A DNA stretch of 64,000 bases. It comes from Methylobacterium haplocladii (GTDB lineage Bacteria; Pseudomonadota; Alphaproteobacteria; Rhizobiales; Beijerinckiaceae). The position numbers were made by a program, and so were the translations under genes. The stretch is from NCBI RefSeq assembly GCF_007992175.1, contig NZ_BJZT01000013.1, positions 1-64,000 on the forward strand, given 5' to 3'. This document shows, one piece after another, positions 19,101 to 28,197 of the stretch. The number at the start of each line of letters is the position of its first letter. The stretch's first letter is position 1. Below the pieces are notes generated by a model. It was not told where the DNA came from. It searched no databases and saw only the letters and a list, made by a program, of their open reading frames with translations.

Positions 19101-19951
19101 CACGCGACGAGCGGACCTACCGGATCGGGTACTGGTACTGGGAGTTCGACCAGCTGCCCCCGGATTGGAACCGCGCGGCTCTCGACTGCGACGAGTTCTG
19201 GACCGCGACGGAGTTCGTCGCCGAGGGCTTGAGGCGGGCCTTCCGCCAGCCGGTGAGGGTGCTGCCCCCGGGCGTCGAGCTCCCGCGTTTCGATCCCTTG
19301 CCCCGCGCGCATTTCGACCTGCCGGAGCACGACTACCTGTTCCTGTTCGCGTTCCACATGACGAGCGTCATGGAACGCAAGAACCCGCTCGGCCTGATCG
19401 AGGCCTTCCGGCAGGCGTTCCGGCCCGACAATCGGGCGAAGCTCGTCATCAAGACCGCGTTCGGCCGGGAGCACCCGGAGGCGTTCGCCCAGCTGCAGCA
19501 GGCCGCGGGGGAGGCGGGTGTCATCCTGATCGACGCGACCCTGACGTGGCACGAGACGCTCGGCCTGATGGCGGCCTGCGACGCCTACGTGTCCCTGCAT
19601 CGCAGCGAGGGGCTCGGACTGTCGATGGCGGAGGCGATGCTGCTCGGCAAACCCGTGATCGCGACGCGCTATTCCGGCAACCTCGACTTCATGGACGACG
19701 GCAACAGCCTTCTCGTCGACTTCCGTCTCGTGACGCTCGACCGGGATCTGCCGCCCTATCAGCGCGGCTTGCGCTGGGCCGAGCCGTCCCTCGACCATGC
19801 CGCGGCGCAGATGCGCCGGCTCTACGCGGATCGCGCCTTCGGAGAGGAGCTGGGCAGCGCGGCCCGCGCCGATCTCGCGACGCGGATGAGCTGTCGCGCC
19901 AGCGGCCGGCGCATGGCGGAGCGCCTCGCCGAGATTGCGGCGATGCCCTGA
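16115..19951 (+). CDS. Large two-domain glycosyltransferase (GT2 + GT4)
   Basis: A 1278-residue cytoplasmic protein. Residues about 25-95 carry the WYLSRNPDV...DPLDHFLRHGAREGR and YLAAYPEL motifs often found at the start of surface-polysaccharide glycosyltransferases. A GT2 domain begins near residue 349 (RVSVVIPQAGDADGLRRCL) with an acidic FLDPDL motif. The last 350 residues form a GT4-type domain with FWTATEFVAEGL, RKNPLGLIEAF and the donor-binding EGLGLSMAEAMLLGKP. The region between them (about 640-930) is not recognised. The protein probably adds several sugars to a surface glycan or glycoprotein. It follows an autotransporter and IalB on the same strand, so the passenger is a possible acceptor (inference). 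No transport genes for a polysaccharide lie next to it. Confidence 0.85.
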   Translation: MIGRLLPFGAKRRERRERLRERRLVAQSGLFNAGWYLSRNPDVAASGQDPLDHFLRHGAREGRPAGPDFDTRLYLAAYPELADGSVNALLHYLERAASTGPASNTATRRAADPHGGGAIGPRAISFSIILLDGPPRASDRTLESLRGQNDAIVEVIAARTDPRMPAIRAVQASPGGSFLGAALDAAVNDYVVLLDPGDIVLDGALTALADHLAGADSDIVYSDEHQGAAPVLKPGWSPELLDAYNYFGRLTAIRRGIALAACPDPSAGAASEWSLNLGASAGAGRIDRLPVILCRRTEPAACDRVRALTHRADYEGVLQGLWADRTKDPRIEARSDGTFHVAWPLPVRPRVSVVIPQAGDADGLRRCLDGLLHRTDYPDIDIVVVGHRSTTAETEVFCARLGERPIRFVPLDGSLTRARAYNLGASVARGELLLFLDPDLTIVEGGWLDALVGPSIGDGVGVVGPKLLAPDGRIREAGIGLGLRDFYARVFEGAAADDWGVFGSPDVQRNVAAVSGACQLVARSVFERIGGYDERYRTGCAAIAFCLDAARAGLRTVYAAGAVLTQAHVTPDSTDASTDRVLLAERLRALGIEDDSFLHPALDARSAEPRLREHWPEYGTIALRRTIEHLAHPLDASQPLDLFDDGAVAAAAGLPWNAVTWRSEPGRRAHRSASPAGLLIDLLRRRPDLRTRFPRALSEGRAGRFAEWAGTEGIGILRLSEAQAAGIAAAFATDPGARARQYLTYDTAFRSGQPLFLLPNGRRATCRRLFEAVAVGILALEEVWWFLLACAEAPLDELCATWAITPAWQEAVPDGGSVFGIVALVRWVSETYGIASDWLFAPYAPSGATDAQQVRSGFAAHPAWRDAFPDALTDESRTRELLRYLSARRSELPFVAREWARTRDVPALASELRTGGVNILGHFSYPSGLRISAESMVEGLRMAGVPLSLRDVPIRFATDEPIAPRLTGSEVFDTTIIHVQPQPLFNEAYARSGLRPRDERTYRIGYWYWEFDQLPPDWNRAALDCDEFWTATEFVAEGLRRAFRQPVRVLPPGVELPRFDPLPRAHFDLPEHDYLFLFAFHMTSVMERKNPLGLIEAFRQAFRPDNRAKLVIKTAFGREHPEAFAQLQQAAGEAGVILIDATLTWHETLGLMAACDAYVSLHRSEGLGLSMAEAMLLGKPVIATRYSGNLDFMDDGNSLLVDFRLVTLDRDLPPYQRGLRWAEPSLDHAAAQMRRLYADRAFGEELGSAARADLATRMSCRASGRRMAERLAEIAAMP

Positions 19952-20071
19952 ACCGCCTGCTCGCGGCCGGAAAGACGGTCGGCCCGTCCCTTTTGACGCT
20001 CGCTTGCGCATGGTATCGACCGCCCCTTCTCGACGACGCGCCCACGACCGCAGGCGGCTCAACACGGATCC

Positions 20072-21112
20072 ATGACCGACGTGATCGACAGCCTCTCGAC
20101 GGGTGGCGCTCTCAGCGGGTGGCGCTTCTCCGTCGCTCCCATGATGGACTGGACCGATCGGAACTGCCGGTCCTTCCACCGTGTGCTCTCGGCCCGCGCC
20201 CGGCTCTACAGCGAGATGGTCACCACCGGCGCCGTGCTGCACGGCGACCGCGAGCGCCTGCTCGGATTCTCGGCCGCGGAGCATCCGGTGGCGCTGCAAC
20301 TCGGCGGGTCGGACCCGGCGGCGCTGGCGGCTTCGGCGCGGATCGGCGCGGATTTCGGCTACGACGAGATCAATCTGAACGTCGGCTGCCCCTCCGACCG
20401 GGTGCAGGAGGGCCGCTTCGGCGCCTGCCTGATGCGCGAGCCGGCCCTCGTCGGCGATTGCGTGGCGGCGATGAAGGCGGCGGTGTCGGTGCCGGTCACC
20501 GTGAAGTGCCGCATCGGCGTCGACGACCAGGACCCGGAGGCAGCGCTCGATGCCCTCGTCTCTGCCGTTCGCCGAGCCGGCGTCGACGGTCTCGTTGTTC
20601 ATGCGCGCAAGGCCTGGCTGAAGGGCCTGTCGCCGAAGGAGAATCGCGACGTTCCGCCCCTCGATTACGGGCGCGTCGCCCGGCTGAAGGCAGGGCACCC
20701 CGACCTGCCGGTCGCCCTGAACGGCGGCGTGGCCGACGTGGCGCAAGCCCTCGGCCTGCTCGAGCAGGTCGACGGCGTGATGGTCGGGCGGGCGGCCTAC
20801 AGCGATCCGGCGATCCTGCTCGACGTCGATCCGCTGCTCTTCGGCGAGCCGGCCCCGGCCGCCGACCCGTTCGCAGCGATCGAAGTGTTTGCCCCGACCA
20901 TCGCCGCGGGCCTCGAAGGGGGCTTGCGGCTGCACGCCTTCACCCGGCACATGCTCGGCCTGTTCAACGGCCGCCCCGGCGCCCGCGCCTTCCGCCGTCA
21001 CCTCGCCACCGCCGGTGTCGCCCCCGACGCTGGGCTCGCGACGCTGCACGAGGCGGTTGCGAAGGTCTCGCGCGAATGGCAGTTCGCGCCGCCGTCGGGG
21101 CAGGCGGCCTGA
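20072..21112 (+). CDS. dusA: tRNA-dihydrouridine(20/20a) synthase DusA
   Basis: A 346-residue flavoenzyme that reduces uridine to dihydrouridine in the tRNA D-loop. It starts with the Dus signature FSVAPMMDWTDRNCR, has LYSEMVTTGAVLHG, and the catalytic cysteine in INLNVGCPSDRVQ, followed by GRFGACLM. PVTVKCRIGVDDQD and VHARKAWLKGLSPKENRD are characteristic of the DusA subfamily. FMN phosphate binding is expected at GGVADV and VDGVMVGRAAYSDP. Length and motifs match complete DusA. It stands alone: the next gene is convergent, with a gap of only 7 bases. Confidence 0.95.
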   Translation: MTDVIDSLSTGGALSGWRFSVAPMMDWTDRNCRSFHRVLSARARLYSEMVTTGAVLHGDRERLLGFSAAEHPVALQLGGSDPAALAASARIGADFGYDEINLNVGCPSDRVQEGRFGACLMREPALVGDCVAAMKAAVSVPVTVKCRIGVDDQDPEAALDALVSAVRRAGVDGLVVHARKAWLKGLSPKENRDVPPLDYGRVARLKAGHPDLPVALNGGVADVAQALGLLEQVDGVMVGRAAYSDPAILLDVDPLLFGEPAPAADPFAAIEVFAPTIAAGLEGGLRLHAFTRHMLGLFNGRPGARAFRRHLATAGVAPDAGLATLHEAVAKVSREWQFAPPSGQAA

Positions 21113-21119
21113 GGCGGCC

Positions 21120-21815
21120 TCAACGGCTGCGCAGGATCAGCCGGTCTCCGCGCACCTCGTAGGAGGGCAGGCGGGTCAGAAAGCTCTGGCCGAGCAGGTT
21201 CGTCGAGAGTGCGCCGGGTTGGCTGACCATGGCGTCGACGTTGCGCTCGGTGATCGGGCCGATGGTGATCGAGTCGAGCCGGATCGGTGCGGTCATGGCC
21301 GTGCCGTTGGCGGTGGAGACCTTCGTCCGGAACGCGCTCTCGGCGGGCTTGATGCCGAGCGCGGCGGCGCTCTCCATCGTCAGCACCACCGAACTCGCTC
21401 CCGTATCGAAGGCGAAGCGCTGCTCGGTGCGCCCGTTGATCTCGGCGAACACCGAGAAATCGCCGTCGGCGCGGCGGGTGATGGTGACCTCGCCGCCGGG
21501 GCCGACCACCGCAGTCCCGGGCCGCAGGGCGCCGAGCAGGCCCCCGCCGATCTCCCGGGCCTGTTCCCTGTAGGCGTATCCCGCGACCACCACGGCCCCG
21601 ATCCCGACCCAGATCAGGAGAGCCCGCAGGTTCTCGCCCATGCGATCGCGAAACCGGTGCCAGAAGCCGGCGCTCAAGAGCACGATCAGGGCGCTCAGAT
21701 AGGCGAGGTTGCCGAAACGGTCGGGTTCGAACCCGGCGATCGACCCGTCGTCGCCGGCCACGAGAAGCGCGATCAGCGCGACGCCGACGATGCCGAGACC
21801 GATCCAGAGCCTCAT
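21120..21815 (-). CDS. Membrane-anchored retropepsin-like aspartic protease (TIGR02281 type)
   Basis: A 231-residue protein. Two or three hydrophobic segments in the first 95 residues (MRLWIGLGIVGVALIALLV; LSALIVLLSAGFW; LLIWVGIGAVVVAGYAY) anchor a periplasmic clan AA domain with the active-site motif FAFDTGASSVVLT and a later LLGQSFLTRLPSYEV. It probably acts as a dimer, like single-domain retropepsins. The start at 21813-21815 overlaps the stop of the upstream DUF1289 gene by 4 bases (ATGA), which indicates translational coupling and supports this start over longer frames. The substrate is unknown. Confidence 0.85.
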   Translation of the reverse strand: MRLWIGLGIVGVALIALLVAGDDGSIAGFEPDRFGNLAYLSALIVLLSAGFWHRFRDRMGENLRALLIWVGIGAVVVAGYAYREQAREIGGGLLGALRPGTAVVGPGGEVTITRRADGDFSVFAEINGRTEQRFAFDTGASSVVLTMESAAALGIKPAESAFRTKVSTANGTAMTAPIRLDSITIGPITERNVDAMVSQPGALSTNLLGQSFLTRLPSYEVRGDRLILRSR

Positions 21816-22027
21816 GCCGTCCGCGCTCCTCCGTTCGGGAAAGCCCTGCTCAGGCGCTCCCCGAGCACGGCCATCACGGCGAGCCGTTGCGGCTCGCTCA
21901 TCGAGCCCCACAGCGCGATCTCGTCCCGCGAGCGCCCGCAGCCCTCGCACAGGCCAGACGCGGCATCGAGGATGCAGACCTTGGTGCAGGGGCTCGACGG
22001 TTTTTTGGGGGAGGGCACGGTGATCAT
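21812..22027 (-). CDS. DUF1289 family small cysteine protein
   Basis: A 71-residue protein with the DUF1289 pattern: PCTKVCILDAASGLCEGCGR (four cysteines, likely metal binding) followed by RDEIALWGSM. It overlaps the aspartic protease gene by 4 bases and probably shares its transcript. I chose the ATG at 22025-22027. A GTG at 22079-22081 would add 18 low-complexity residues that the family does not need. Function is unknown. Confidence 0.8.
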   Translation of the reverse strand: MITVPSPKKPSSPCTKVCILDAASGLCEGCGRSRDEIALWGSMSEPQRLAVMAVLGERLSRAFPNGGARTA

Positions 22028-22100
22028 CTGAGGCGCAGATGAGCCAGGGCGTGGGGCGGAATCAAGGGTGGATCTGCCCACGTGAGAATCGACCGTCCAC

Positions 22101-22931
22101 TCACACCGGCGTCGCCGCGAGCAGCCCGATCAGCGCGGCGATCTCAGCGACCTGCTGGCAGGCCCCGATGACGTCCCCTGTCTGGCCGCCGATCCGGCGC
22201 TCGGCCAGCATCGTCAGGCCGTAGGCGGCTGCGGGCGCGAGCAGGAGCATCAGCACGACGCCGAGCAGAGGCAAGCCGAGGGCCCACGCGATCAGGCCCA
22301 GCACGAGGCAGAGCGCCACCGCGATGGCGAGGGTCGTGCCGGTCGGCCGGCCGACCGAGGCGCCGGCGCCACCGGGGCGGGCGGGTTCGAGCAGGACCAG
22401 CGGCGCCAGGGCGGCGGTGCGCGAGACGGCCGCCGCCAGCAGCAACGCCAGGGCCGCATGGGCGCCCGAGCGGTCGAGCAGCGTCGCGAGCGCGCCGAGC
22501 CGCAGCGAATACGAGAGCACCAGGGCCGTGCCGCCATAGGCGCCGATGCGGCTGTCGCGCATGATCTCGAGCCGGCGCATCCAGGTGCTGCCGCCGCCGA
22601 ACCCGTCGGCGACGTCGGCGAGCCCGTCCTCGTGCATCGCCCCGGTGATCAGCGCCAGCACCGCCAGCGCCAGCGCCGAAGCGACGAAGGGGCCGAGCCG
22701 CAACTCCCAGCCGGCGACCAGCACCAGCGCCGCCGGCAGCGCCAGCAGCAGCCCGGCCAGCGGCAGGACGCGGGGCACGGTGGTGAAATCCGGCGCGGCA
22801 TGGGGTGCCGGCTCGTCAGGCAGCGCCGGCACGCTGACGCGCGAAAAGAAGCGGAGGCAGACGGCGATGTCGTAGAGCACGCCCGCGCCGGGGAAGAACG
22901 GGGTCGGGTGAACCCTGTCGTCGTCGCTCAT
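22101..22931 (-). CDS. cobS: Adenosylcobinamide-GDP ribazoletransferase CobS
   Basis: A 276-residue integral membrane enzyme that joins adenosylcobinamide-GDP with alpha-ribazole (phosphate) in the last steps of cobalamin synthesis. The family signature [16 protein letters not shown], with metal-binding acidic residues, lies near residue 100, followed by [10 protein letters not shown] and several alanine/leucine-rich membrane helices, ending with [16 protein letters not shown]. It is divergent from cobT, whose product makes alpha-ribazole phosphate for CobS. The gap is about 130 bases and shows no recognisable cobalamin riboswitch. Confidence 0.95.
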   Translation of the reverse strand: MSDDDRVHPTPFFPGAGVLYDIAVCLRFFSRVSVPALPDEPAPHAAPDFTTVPRVLPLAGLLLALPAALVLVAGWELRLGPFVASALALAVLALITGAMHEDGLADVADGFGGGSTWMRRLEIMRDSRIGAYGGTALVLSYSLRLGALATLLDRSGAHAALALLLAAAVSRTAALAPLVLLEPARPGGAGASVGRPTGTTLAIAVALCLVLGLIAWALGLPLLGVVLMLLLAPAAAYGLTMLAERRIGGQTGDVIGACQQVAEIAALIGLLAATPV

Positions 22932-23064
22932 CGTCCGCCCATCGCGCCGCGTCGGATCGTCCGGCCGCCTTCACCGCAGGCCTCGCGACTTCTATAGCCT
23001 CCCAGGCAAGCCTCTCGCCATGTCAGGGCGAAGCTGGCCCTTCAGTTTCTTCGAGCGCCCCGCG

Positions 23065-24084
23065 ATGACAGCCGATTCCGCTCCGTTCGCCGACATCCGC
23101 CGCCTCGTTGCTGAGATGCCGGGGCCCGACGAGGACGCCCTTGCGGCCGTGCGTGCCCGCGACGCCGTGCTGACGAAGCCGGCAGGCGCTCTCGGGCGGC
23201 TCGAAACCCTCGTCGAATGGCTCGCGGTCTGGCAGGGCAAGGCCACGCCGACCCTCGACCGGCCGCTGGTCTGCGTCTTCGCCGGCAGCCATGGCGTCAC
23301 CGCGCGGGGCGTCTCGGCGTTTCCCGATGCGGTCAACCGGCAGATGCTCGACAACTTTTCCGCCGGGGGCGCGGCGATCAACCAGCTCTGCGCGGCCTAC
23401 GGCCTCGGCTTCAAGGTGTTCGACCTCGCCATCGACCTGCCCACCGGCGACATCTGCGAAGGCCCGGCGCTCGACGAGAAGGCCACCGTCGCGACCATGG
23501 CCTTCGGCATGGAGGCGGTCGCCGCCGGCACCGATTGCCTCGCCATCGGCGAGATGGGCATCGGCAACACCACCATTGCCGCCGCGATCTACTGCGCGCT
23601 CTGGGGCGGCGAGCCCGCCCACTGGGTCGGCCGCGGCACCGGCGTCGACGCGGCCGGGCTGGCGCGCAAGGCCGAGGCGATCGCGCTGGCGCTGAAGACC
23701 CATGCCGGGCATCTCGACGATCCGCTCGGCGTACTCGCCCGGCTCGGCGGCCGCGAGATCGCGGCGATGGCCGGCGCCATCCTCGCCGCGCGGCTACAGC
23801 GCATCCCGGTGGTGCTCGACGGCTATGTCTCCACCGCCGCCGCGGCCGTGCTGTACGCCCTCGACCCCCACGCCCTCGACCATTGCGTCGCCGGGCACCT
23901 GTCCGTGGAGGGCGCGCATGCGGAGGTGCTGGAGAGGCTCGGCCTCGAACCGATCCTGTCGCTCGGCATGCGCCTGGGCGAGGCTTCCGGCGCCGCGCTC
24001 GCGCTGGGTGTGATCAAGGGGGCTTTGGCCTGCCACCGGGACATGGCGACCTTCGCGCAGGCGGGGGTGGCCGGACCGTCCTGA
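23065..24084 (+). CDS. cobT: Nicotinate-nucleotide-dimethylbenzimidazole phosphoribosyltransferase CobT
   Basis: A 339-residue enzyme that transfers phosphoribose from nicotinate mononucleotide to dimethylbenzimidazole, giving alpha-ribazole phosphate for the lower ligand of cobalamin. Motifs: LTKPAGALGRLE, VFAGSHGVTARGVSAFP, FSAGGAAINQLC, GEMGIGNTT, VLDGYVSTAAA, and the C-terminal GMRLGEASGAALAL with the catalytic-base glutamate. The start at 23065 is preferred; an in-frame ATG at 23020 would add 15 residues (MSGRSWPFSFFERPA) lacking family character. It is divergent from cobS. Confidence 0.95.
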   Translation: MTADSAPFADIRRLVAEMPGPDEDALAAVRARDAVLTKPAGALGRLETLVEWLAVWQGKATPTLDRPLVCVFAGSHGVTARGVSAFPDAVNRQMLDNFSAGGAAINQLCAAYGLGFKVFDLAIDLPTGDICEGPALDEKATVATMAFGMEAVAAGTDCLAIGEMGIGNTTIAAAIYCALWGGEPAHWVGRGTGVDAAGLARKAEAIALALKTHAGHLDDPLGVLARLGGREIAAMAGAILAARLQRIPVVLDGYVSTAAAAVLYALDPHALDHCVAGHLSVEGAHAEVLERLGLEPILSLGMRLGEASGAALALGVIKGALACHRDMATFAQAGVAGPS

Positions 24085-24325
24085 GGCGCGACGGCTATGG
24101 CCATACCAGTGCACGCACCAGGGGATCGATACACACGGCCCATGTCGCGGGCGGAACCGCGCGACGCGGGTCCCTTGCCTGCCGCATCGTCGGCGACGGG
24201 AGTGAGTTTCGTGACCGAGGCGCTCGACCGGCTCGGCGGCACCGTCGGCGAGTACCGCCGGCATTTCGGCCTGCGCTGCCGCACCAACCGCGCTCCCGAG
24301 CGCTACGCGATCGAGCAGGCGCTGC

Positions 24326-24600
24326 CGGCGCGAGCTTCGACGAACTGATCGTCGAGGTCGCGGCCACCTCGATTGCCTCGTCTCGGCGGAGCGGGTTGAG
24401 ATCGGCGACGAGGCTTTCGTCCTCGCCGTGCTGCAGGACATCACCGATCGGAAGCGCAACGAGCGCGAACTGTTCTCGGCCATCGAGACGGTGATGGCCG
24501 ACACCTTCTGGTTCAGCCGCGGCCTGATCGAGAAGTTGGCCAACCTGCGCCATCCCGGCCGTGAGGGCCACGGCGAAGCCCTGCTCAACCGCACGCTCCA
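24326..24600 (+). pseudogene. Remnant of a PAS-domain LuxR-type transcriptional regulator
   Basis: Two frames together encode the end of a PAS domain: SFDELIVEVAAT in one frame, then after a shift near 24375 LDCLVSAERVEIGDEAF and LAVLQDITDRKRNERELFSA in another, continuing FWFSRGLIEKLANLR. In intact relatives, as I recall them, this linker leads into a LuxR-type helix-turn-helix. Here it stops before that domain and runs into unrelated sequence. The frameshift, missing N-terminus and missing HTH make it a pseudogene. Confidence 0.6.
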
Positions 24601-24794
24601 AGCAGCACCAGGAGGCCGTGACCACCGCCAAGCAGAAGGCCGAGGCCGCGGCCATCGCCACCAAGTCGGCGGCAACCCAGGGTGCCTTCTACGGTGCGAT
24701 CGCCCTTCTCTTCGGAGCGCTTGCCGGCTTCCTCGGCGGTCTGCTCGGCAAGGTCCGTCCCGTCGTTGCCTACGAAACGGCTCGCCGCGCCTGA
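24561..24794 (+). pseudogene. C-terminal remnant of a membrane protein
   Basis: From about 24590 the frame encodes KQHQEAVTTAKQKAEAAAIA, then a glycine/alanine-rich membrane helix (GAFYGAIALLFGALAGFLGG) and a short tail ending VVAYETARRA. This resembles the end of alphaproteobacterial membrane proteins (often named PhnA-like) that have an alanine-rich coiled region before the last helix. The upstream helices are missing and the join to the regulator remnant looks like a deletion scar. An expressed single-helix peptide cannot be excluded. Confidence 0.5.
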
Positions 24795-24868
24795 ACCTTT
24801 TTGTGGGGCCGACCGTTGCTGGTCGACTCTTCCATCACGACCCACCCCTCACCCAAGGAGATCATCCG

Positions 24869-25072
24869 ATGAGCAGCACCACCGACAAGATCAAGGGTCT
24901 CGCCAACGAAGCCGCCGGCAACGTCAAGCAGGGCATCGGCAAGGCCACCGACAACGAGAAGCTGCAGGCCGAAGGCAAGGCGCAGGAGCTGAAGGGCGAA
25001 GCCCAGAAGACCGTCGGCGACGCCAAGGACGGCGCCTCGAACCTGGCCGACAAGGTCAAGAGCAAGATCTGA
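24869..25072 (+). CDS. CsbD family stress protein
   Basis: A 67-residue hydrophilic protein: MSSTTDKIKGLANEAAGNVK, then repeated K-G/E-A patterns and LADKVKSKI at the end. This is the CsbD-like fold, a small abundant protein induced by general stress in many bacteria, with unclear molecular role. An ideal ribosome binding site AAGGAG (24855-24860) lies 8 bases before the ATG, and a perfect hairpin follows the stop. Strong signals on both sides suggest a monocistronic, highly expressed gene. Confidence 0.9.
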   Translation: MSSTTDKIKGLANEAAGNVKQGIGKATDNEKLQAEGKAQELKGEAQKTVGDAKDGASNLADKVKSKI

Positions 25073-25086
25073 AGCCGATACGATCG

Positions 25087-25128
25087 ACGACGAGCGGGGT
25101 GGCCGGGAGGCCACCCCGCTCGTCGTTT
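25087..25128 (+). terminator. Rho-independent terminator of the CsbD gene
   Basis: A perfect 17-bp GC-rich stem (25088-25104 with 25109-25125), a 4-base loop GGGA and a short T run (TTT) right after. It starts 15 bases after the CsbD stop. Confidence 0.85.
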
Positions 25129-25201
25129 GAGGCCGGTCGCCGATGCCCGCATCAGAGGTCCGCAAACAGTGACGGTGGCCATCCGCGACGACTGCACGGT
25201 T

Positions 25202-25582
25202 TCACGTCATGCGCTCGACCCACTGCGCGCGTGAGGAACCCGGCGCGAATGGGTCGCCGAAATATTGGGTCTCGCGGGACACCCGTCCGTCGCGGAATTC
25301 CATGATGCTCACGGTGTAGGACGGCCGCCCGTCGTAAGTCAGGACGTATTCCGTGACCCAGAGGTCGCCGCTGCCGCTGATCCGTCGGACCTCGAAATGT
25401 TTCCGATCGGGCTGCGCCGCACGAGACGACTGAATTCGATGCCGCCCATGGATACGCTCGCCGGATTGCGGATATTCCAGAACCGCGTCCTCGTGGTAGA
25501 TCGCGTGCTCCGCCTCGAAATCGTTCGCATCGGATGCCTTCCAATGGCGATCCAATGCTTCCCGTATCCCGCGATCATCCAT
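25202..25582 (-). CDS. SnoaL-like / NTF2-like protein
   Basis: A 126-residue protein starting MDDRGIREALDRHWKASDAND. The pattern EAEHAIYHEDAVLEYPQSGE, then HGRHRI, EYVLTYDGRPSY and MEFRDGRVSRETQYFGDPF, is that of the SnoaL-like cone fold (nuclear transport factor 2 superfamily). These small soluble proteins include isomerases and ligand-binding proteins. The active-site residues do not allow a reaction to be assigned. It is on the same strand as the histidine kinase upstream, about 200 bases away, and may be a separate unit. Confidence 0.75.
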   Translation of the reverse strand: MDDRGIREALDRHWKASDANDFEAEHAIYHEDAVLEYPQSGERIHGRHRIQSSRAAQPDRKHFEVRRISGSGDLWVTEYVLTYDGRPSYTVSIMEFRDGRVSRETQYFGDPFAPGSSRAQWVERMT

Positions 25583-25788
25583 AGCGGGTCTCCTCGACCG
25601 TTGCCGTCGATCCGAGACTTCATATCACGCACCGGCCGGAATCGAGCTTTCGATGCGAGGCGGGCGAGCCGGCCTCCGCGCGACCCATGGGCGATCGGGA
25701 CGGGTCGCGGCGCGATGACGCTCAGAGCTCCGGGATAGGCCACTGCAGCGCTGCATTCAGATGCGGCGGCATGACTGTCGAACGGCGA

Positions 25789-27339
<1,551 letters not shown>

Positions 27340-27694
27340 GCGATGATCGGGTACGCCGGTCGGGTCCGCTGGTGCGGCACCCGGAATGGGGAGCCCGAGT
27401 TTGCGCGGGATGTATTAAAAAGCGGCTGCCGGGATCGGCGGCATTTTCGTGAGTTGAGTCAGCCGCACCTCCGACCCTACGCTGCGATGGCGTGGCACGG
27501 GTCGGTTCTCTGTGACCATCGCCGGTTGGATCTCTTGAATCCGCTGCCGTCGTAGTGAGGGCAGGACCGGCGCTTCCGCTTGCGCCGATGAAAATCCGCT
27601 TCCACGAACAATTCCAATTCCATGTGCGGCGGCGCACATCGGCCTGTCGCCCACCGGCCCATGTCCTCGGAAGATTTTGAACGCGGAGATCGCG
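27340..27694. other. Divergent intergenic region
   Basis: A 355-base gap between the leftward histidine kinase and the rightward oxidoreductase operon. It should contain both promoters. An inverted repeat ATGTGC-GGCGGC-GCACAT lies at 27622-27639, about 55 bases before the oxidoreductase start, and could be an operator. No gene is evident. Confidence 0.45.
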
Positions 27695-28150
27695 ATGCTC
27701 AAGCTCACCGTCAACGGCGTCGTGCATGAGGTCGATGCCGATCCCGAGATGCCGCTGCTCTGGGTGATCCGCGACCGCCTCGACATGACCGGCACCAAGT
27801 ATGGCTGCGGCATCGCCCAATGCGGCGCCTGCACCGTGCATATGGACGGCCAGCCGGTGCGCTCCTGTCAGACCAAGCTCGGCGATGTCGGCGAGGGCAA
27901 GATCACCACCATCGAGGGCATCGACGGCCGGGTCGCCGAGGCGGTGCAGGGAGCGTGGCGCAGCCTCGACGTCGTGCAGTGCGGATACTGCCAGTCGGGG
28001 CAGATCATGTCGGCGATCGGCCTGCTCTCCGACAATCCTAAGCCGACGGACGCCGACATCGACGGCGCCATGGAGGGCAACATCTGCCGCTGCGGCACCT
28101 ACCAGCGCATCCGCGCCGCCATCCACGAGGCCGCCCGCACCCTCGGCTGA
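27695..28150 (+). CDS. (2Fe-2S)-binding small subunit of a molybdenum hydroxylase (IorA-like)
   Basis: A 151-residue protein of the xanthine oxidase family small subunit. The plant-type ferredoxin cluster is bound by Cys38, Cys43, Cys46 ([17 protein letters not shown]) and Cys58. The second cluster is bound by Cys96, Cys99 (QCGYCQSGQ), Cys131 and Cys133 ([12 protein letters not shown]). The start at 27695 follows GGAG; a TTG at 27677 is less likely. The large subunit follows after 47 bases. The closest named family is isoquinoline 1-oxidoreductase/aldehyde dehydrogenase. The substrate cannot be read from sequence. Confidence 0.9.
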   Translation: MLKLTVNGVVHEVDADPEMPLLWVIRDRLDMTGTKYGCGIAQCGACTVHMDGQPVRSCQTKLGDVGEGKITTIEGIDGRVAEAVQGAWRSLDVVQCGYCQSGQIMSAIGLLSDNPKPTDADIDGAMEGNICRCGTYQRIRAAIHEAARTLG

Positions 28151-28197
28151 TCCTTTCGCTGTTCGTCCCAAGTCCTTTTGCCGAAGCGGAGCCCGTC

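Larger units (their letters stand above)
24085..24868 (+). other. Gene-poor region holding degenerate gene remnants
   Basis: No intact gene is convincing here. It holds a PAS-regulator remnant (about 24326-24600) and the C-terminal remnant of a membrane protein (24561-24794). A third short open stretch at about 24190-24345 (VTEALDRLGGTVGEYRRHF) has coding-like composition but I do not recognise it. Long opposite-strand frames look like shadows. Confidence 0.6.

Noticed and set aside
22932..23064. Cobalamin riboswitch between cobS and cobT
   Set aside because: The gap is too short and lacks the conserved B12-box sequence as far as I can see.
24095..24664. Minus-strand open frame of 189 codons
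   Set aside because: It has no recognisable pattern and lies opposite the PAS-regulator remnant, whose translation makes sense on the plus strand.
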